DNA of 64,000 bases from Algorimicrobium echini (lineage in GTDB: Bacteria > Bacteroidota > Bacteroidia > Flavobacteriales > Flavobacteriaceae), in assembly GCF_900115185.1 (NCBI RefSeq), contig NZ_FOVN01000002.1:404335-468334 (forward strand), given 5' to 3'. A program made the translations under genes and the position numbers. The first letter of the stretch is position 1. Each line of letters starts with the position of its first letter. This document shows, piece after piece, positions 60,773 through 64,000 of this stretch. The notes beneath the pieces were generated by a model. It searched no databases and was not told where the DNA came from. It worked only from the letters and a program-made list of their open reading frames with translations.

Positions 60773-63688
60773 TTAATCAATAATAGCTTCATAAATTAAC
60801 GCCTGAATATCTGTTCTAATATTTTCTTTAAGTAAGGTATTGGCACCTGCATTAGGATACGTTCTATTAGCTAAAAAAACATATACTATTTCTTCTTCAG
60901 GATCCGCCCAAGCATATGTACCTGTAAAACCTGAATGCCCGAAACTAGTCATGGAAACACATCCGCAGGTTGGTCCAGATTCTCCCAATTGTGGCTTATC
61001 AAAACCTATTCCACGGCGATTATCTTTATCGCAGTAAAAACAGGTATTAAACTTATCTAAAGTAACGCTCTTAAAATACCGTTTTCCACCATAAAACCCT
61101 TTTTGTAAATAGGTTTGCATAATTTTAGCGACATCGTTAGCATTACTGAAAATTCCAGCATGTCCACCTACACCGCCTTGCATGGCTGCTCCCATATCAT
61201 GGACATAGCCTTGCACTTTTTGATATCGGTAATAATCGTCCATTTCAGAAGGCACAATATTTATATCACTAAATTTAGTATTTGGATTATAAGTGGTATG
61301 ATTAGCTCCTAAAGATTGATAAAAATGGTCTTGTACCAATTCATCTAAGCCTTTCTCATAATATTTCTCCAAATACTTTTTAAGTATATAATATGGTAAA
61401 TCACTATAACGGTAGCGTAATGTTTTTAATAAATCACTTTCTCTAATTATTTTCTGCATACTATCTTGGTAGTCGGCACGCATATATAGTTCATTAGCCA
61501 CTTTTACTGTAAATTTCCCACCATACTCCTTGCGGTAATATTTAGGGTCTGGCAGTTTATTACTGTCTAAAGTGGCAAAATAAAATGGAATCCATGGACT
61601 TAACCGTGCATAATGGGATAGCATTTGCTTTAAAGTAATGTCTTTTTTATTAGAGTTGGTATATTCGGGAAGTATTTTAGATAACTTGGTATCTAATGAA
61701 ACAATTCCTTTTTCTTCCAATTCCATTAACAATGGTAATGTTGCCAAAATTTTTGTTAAGGATGCAACATCATATATATCGTTGAATTTAACGGGTTCTG
61801 AATCTGTATCATAGGTGTGTTTACCAAAGTTCTTATTATAAATAACTTTACCTTTTCTAGCAACTAGCAGTTGAATACCAGGCGTCATTTTTTCATCAAC
61901 TGCACGTTGAGCTACGGCATCAATTTTATGAAGTTTTTCACTACTCATCCCAACACGTTCTGGAGTGGTGTAACCTAACCTTGACAAACTTGAAAGCGTT
62001 ATACCGTTTCCAACAACAAATCCATTACCTATGGAAACAGGCAAATTTCCTTGCGCTTGAACCGCTCCAAAAATGACTTGAGCTGATGCGTCTTGAGCTT
62101 TCGGGCTATTTTGATAACTCACTACAAGACTTTCAACATTTTCTAGAGTTTTAACATCTAACAACGCATATGGTCTTACAAAAACATCCAGAATAACGGT
62201 ATTAGTTCGTGCTATCTCATATAACCAAACTAGTTCTTTATCTGAAAACTCAAAACTTTTCCAAGGGGTATCATTGGAACGGTGAAAACCGATTATAACC
62301 GTATTATACGCTTTTAGTTTTTCAATAACTTCATCTAAATTATCACCTATAACCTCATGAACTTTTCCGTATTTTTGAAGGCCTTTAAGAAAGTCTGTCC
62401 CATCATCATCACCAAGTTTAACATAGGCTATTTTTTTAGTTTCTAAATTCCGTATCGGTAAAACATCCCCTTTGTTTTTCACAACAGTTATGGCATTCTC
62501 CATGAGTTTCTCATAGAGCACATCATCTTCAGGTCTGTTTAAATCGGATATTAAATTATCTAAATCAACAGGTATATACTTATTAAGTTCTACTTTGTAT
62601 TTAGCCTTCAATATTTTTTTAACTGAATGCGCTAAACGCTCTTCAGTAATGTCACCAGCATTATAAGCTTCTCTTATTTTATCAATAGCTTTGGGTACAT
62701 CTTCCGAAATTAACAGAATATCATTTCCTGCTTGAAAAGCGGCTAAATCAATTGCTCCAGGACTGTCAAAATCAGCAACACCTTTCATATTTAAAGCATC
62801 TGTAAAAATAAGCCCTTTAAAGCCGAGTTGGTCTTTAAGGATATCTGTAATAACATGTTTAGACAAAGATGTTGGTAACCCATTTTCAGGTTCTAAAGCT
62901 GGCACATTTAAATGCGCAACCATAACACTAGAAACACCTTCTTTTATTAGTCGCTTATAAGGATACATTTCTATAGAATCTATTCGCTTTAAATCGAAAT
63001 CTATAGTTGGCAATGCTTTATGGGAATCGGTATCAGTATCTCCATGACCTGGAAAATGCTTGGCACTAGATAAAATTCCAGCATCATGCATACCTTGCAT
63101 AAACACGGCTGCCTTTTCGGTGACATTTTCTCTATCTTCACCAAATGATCGGTTTCCAATAATTGGATTTTTTGGATTAGTGTTAATATCAATATCTGGT
63201 GCAAAATTAAAATGTACCCCTAAACGCTTACAGTGTTCACCAATATGGTAACCAGCTTTTGCTACTAATTGGTTATCTTTTATGGCACCAAGCGTCATAT
63301 TCCATGGAAAAGCATAGGTTGAATCTAAACGCATACTCAAACCCCATTCTGCATCCATTCCAACTAACAGTGGAACTTTTGCAACATCTTGCAATTCATT
63401 ATTAAATCTTGCTTGATTTACAGGATCTCCTTTGGAAAAAATAATACCTCCAATATGGTTATTAGTTACCATTTGGCTGATAATATTTTCATGCCTTAAG
63501 CCTTTGTTAGAAAATGCTTGAACCATAAAAAGCTGGCCAATTTTTTCATCTAAAGTCATGCTGGCATAAATACTATCCACCCATTTTAATTGCTCATTAG
63601 CATCAGGAGTTAACAGAGGGTCTGTAGTTTGTGCAAACAAAACCGGTTTTAAAGCAATAAATAAAACTGCAAAAAATAATAAGCGCAT
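60773..63688 (-). CDS. GH3 (NagZ-like) beta-N-acetylglucosaminidase fused to serine beta-lactamase-like domain
   Basis: A 971-residue exported protein with a signal peptide. The GH3 domain (about 35-370) has the NagZ hallmark KHFPGHGDT (210-218) and the nucleophile region FTDALNMKG (D297). A GH3 C-domain follows (to about 560). From about 575, a class-C beta-lactamase/DD-peptidase-like domain carries SLTK (S643, K646) and a YSD triad. Such fusions occur in many Bacteroidota and suggest cell-wall muropeptide processing in the periplasm, combining glycan and peptide cleavage. Both catalytic sets look intact. Confidence 0.9.
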   Translation of the reverse strand: MRLLFFAVLFIALKPVLFAQTTDPLLTPDANEQLKWVDSIYASMTLDEKIGQLFMVQAFSNKGLRHENIISQMVTNNHIGGIIFSKGDPVNQARFNNELQDVAKVPLLVGMDAEWGLSMRLDSTYAFPWNMTLGAIKDNQLVAKAGYHIGEHCKRLGVHFNFAPDIDINTNPKNPIIGNRSFGEDRENVTEKAAVFMQGMHDAGILSSAKHFPGHGDTDTDSHKALPTIDFDLKRIDSIEMYPYKRLIKEGVSSVMVAHLNVPALEPENGLPTSLSKHVITDILKDQLGFKGLIFTDALNMKGVADFDSPGAIDLAAFQAGNDILLISEDVPKAIDKIREAYNAGDITEERLAHSVKKILKAKYKVELNKYIPVDLDNLISDLNRPEDDVLYEKLMENAITVVKNKGDVLPIRNLETKKIAYVKLGDDDGTDFLKGLQKYGKVHEVIGDNLDEVIEKLKAYNTVIIGFHRSNDTPWKSFEFSDKELVWLYEIARTNTVILDVFVRPYALLDVKTLENVESLVVSYQNSPKAQDASAQVIFGAVQAQGNLPVSIGNGFVVGNGITLSSLSRLGYTTPERVGMSSEKLHKIDAVAQRAVDEKMTPGIQLLVARKGKVIYNKNFGKHTYDTDSEPVKFNDIYDVASLTKILATLPLLMELEEKGIVSLDTKLSKILPEYTNSNKKDITLKQMLSHYARLSPWIPFYFATLDSNKLPDPKYYRKEYGGKFTVKVANELYMRADYQDSMQKIIRESDLLKTLRYRYSDLPYYILKKYLEKYYEKGLDELVQDHFYQSLGANHTTYNPNTKFSDINIVPSEMDDYYRYQKVQGYVHDMGAAMQGGVGGHAGIFSNANDVAKIMQTYLQKGFYGGKRYFKSVTLDKFNTCFYCDKDNRRGIGFDKPQLGESGPTCGCVSMTSFGHSGFTGTYAWADPEEEIVYVFLANRTYPNAGANTLLKENIRTDIQALIYEAIID

Positions 63689-63799
63689 AAAATGAAATGA
63701 TTATTTATAGTTTGATATTAAAAAACTATGCCAAATTACCAATTTTGACAAAAAGAAGCACAGACTTTAAGATAGATTTATAACGGGAATAGTTTTAAA

Positions 63800-64000
63800 T
63801 TATTGACATTGATTTTCATATTCTTCAAGAAATTCATAGTAACGCTTGAGAGCATATTTTGTATCTAAATCCCAAACAAATCTTTTTCGTTTGGATTTAT
63901 CTAGTTTTTTAGCTTCCGCTTTTTTAAACTTGTTGTGTTCTTTTAAGTCTTGTCGTGTTTTTTTTCTGTTTTCACTGGATTCCAAAATAACAGATTGTTC
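63800..64000 (-). CDS. C-terminal end of a basic protein, cut by window edge
   Basis: The minus-strand frame is open to the window end with no stop, so the gene starts beyond 64000; 66 residues are visible. The first in-window start would be a TTG at 63985, but it may be internal. The product is very rich in Lys, Arg and Glu (KKTRQDLKEHNKFKKAEAKKLDKSKRKR) and ends YEFLEEYENQCQ. It reads like the charged tail of a larger protein. No family was recognised. Confidence 0.45.
   Translation of the reverse strand, partial: EQSVILESSENRKKTRQDLKEHNKFKKAEAKKLDKSKRKRFVWDLDTKYALKRYYEFLEEYENQCQ

Noticed and set aside
1-64000. tRNA, rRNA, transposase, integrase, prophage or CRISPR features
   Set aside because: I looked for their usual motifs and found none that I could support; absence by eye is not proof.

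Overview
The window looks like a chromosomal segment of a marine-type member of the Flavobacteriaceae (Bacteroidota). Pointers are the strongly AT-rich DNA, start codons without Shine-Dalgarno stretches, promoters of the TAnnTTTG (-7) type, a TonB receptor with a carboxypeptidase-regulatory-like N-domain, a DUF5916 protein, BshA (bacillithiol), LolD-like ABC and LIC_10190-type proteins. No tRNA, rRNA, CRISPR array, transposase or integrase was recognised. About 55 protein genes are called, one cut by each window edge.

Region 1 (1-16751) is an exopolysaccharide/capsule locus: three GT4 glycosyltransferases, a glutamine-dependent asparagine-synthase-like amidotransferase, two DegT-type sugar aminotransferases, a PglC-like initiating phosphoglycosyltransferase, a polysaccharide deacetylase, a PglF/CapD-like 4,6-dehydratase, a Wza lipoprotein and a Wzc co-polymerase. 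Two tandem paralogous CelD-like GNAT acyltransferases lie inside it on the opposite strand. Region 2 (16754-23536) holds proline dehydrogenase, aroB, a DinB protein, an Lrp regulator, an M14 peptidase and an XRE regulator that share a palindrome upstream, a lipoprotein, TerC and a 52-residue membrane protein. Region 3 (23543-34777) is housekeeping: parE/parC with a small membrane gene between them, ychF, ferredoxin, LuxC-like acyl-CoA reductase, serC, serA and a DUF937 protein.

Region 4 (34843-44090) is envelope-related: DUF6146 lipoprotein, a small membrane protein, a His-rich anchored protein followed by a TonB receptor with a long His/Asp/Glu loop (probable metal uptake), DUF5916, a LolD-like ATPase and a multi-span membrane protein. 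Region 5 (44101-51450, minus strand) holds a flavodoxin-fold reductase and a tight four-gene operon: GshB-like ATP-grasp ligase, CGSGITA-type sulfurtransferase, N-formylglutamate-amidohydrolase-like enzyme and a QEGLA/DUF1704 metallopeptidase. The glutamate-type symporter gltP and aroC precede it. Region 6 (51635-64000) has an LpxH-like phosphoesterase, a large FAD/Fe-S dehydrogenase, an outer membrane protein, an amino-sugar salvage set (nucleotidyltransferase, NahK-like kinase, GH109-like enzyme), bshA and a GH3-beta-lactamase fusion.

The best candidate for an undescribed system is the four-gene operon at 45106-48997. The gene families are known but their joint product is not evident. Two about 135-nt intergenic elements with nested inverted repeats (38437-38571 and 44972-45105) and a shared 14-bp palindrome flanking the XRE/M14 gene pair are the main non-coding observations.
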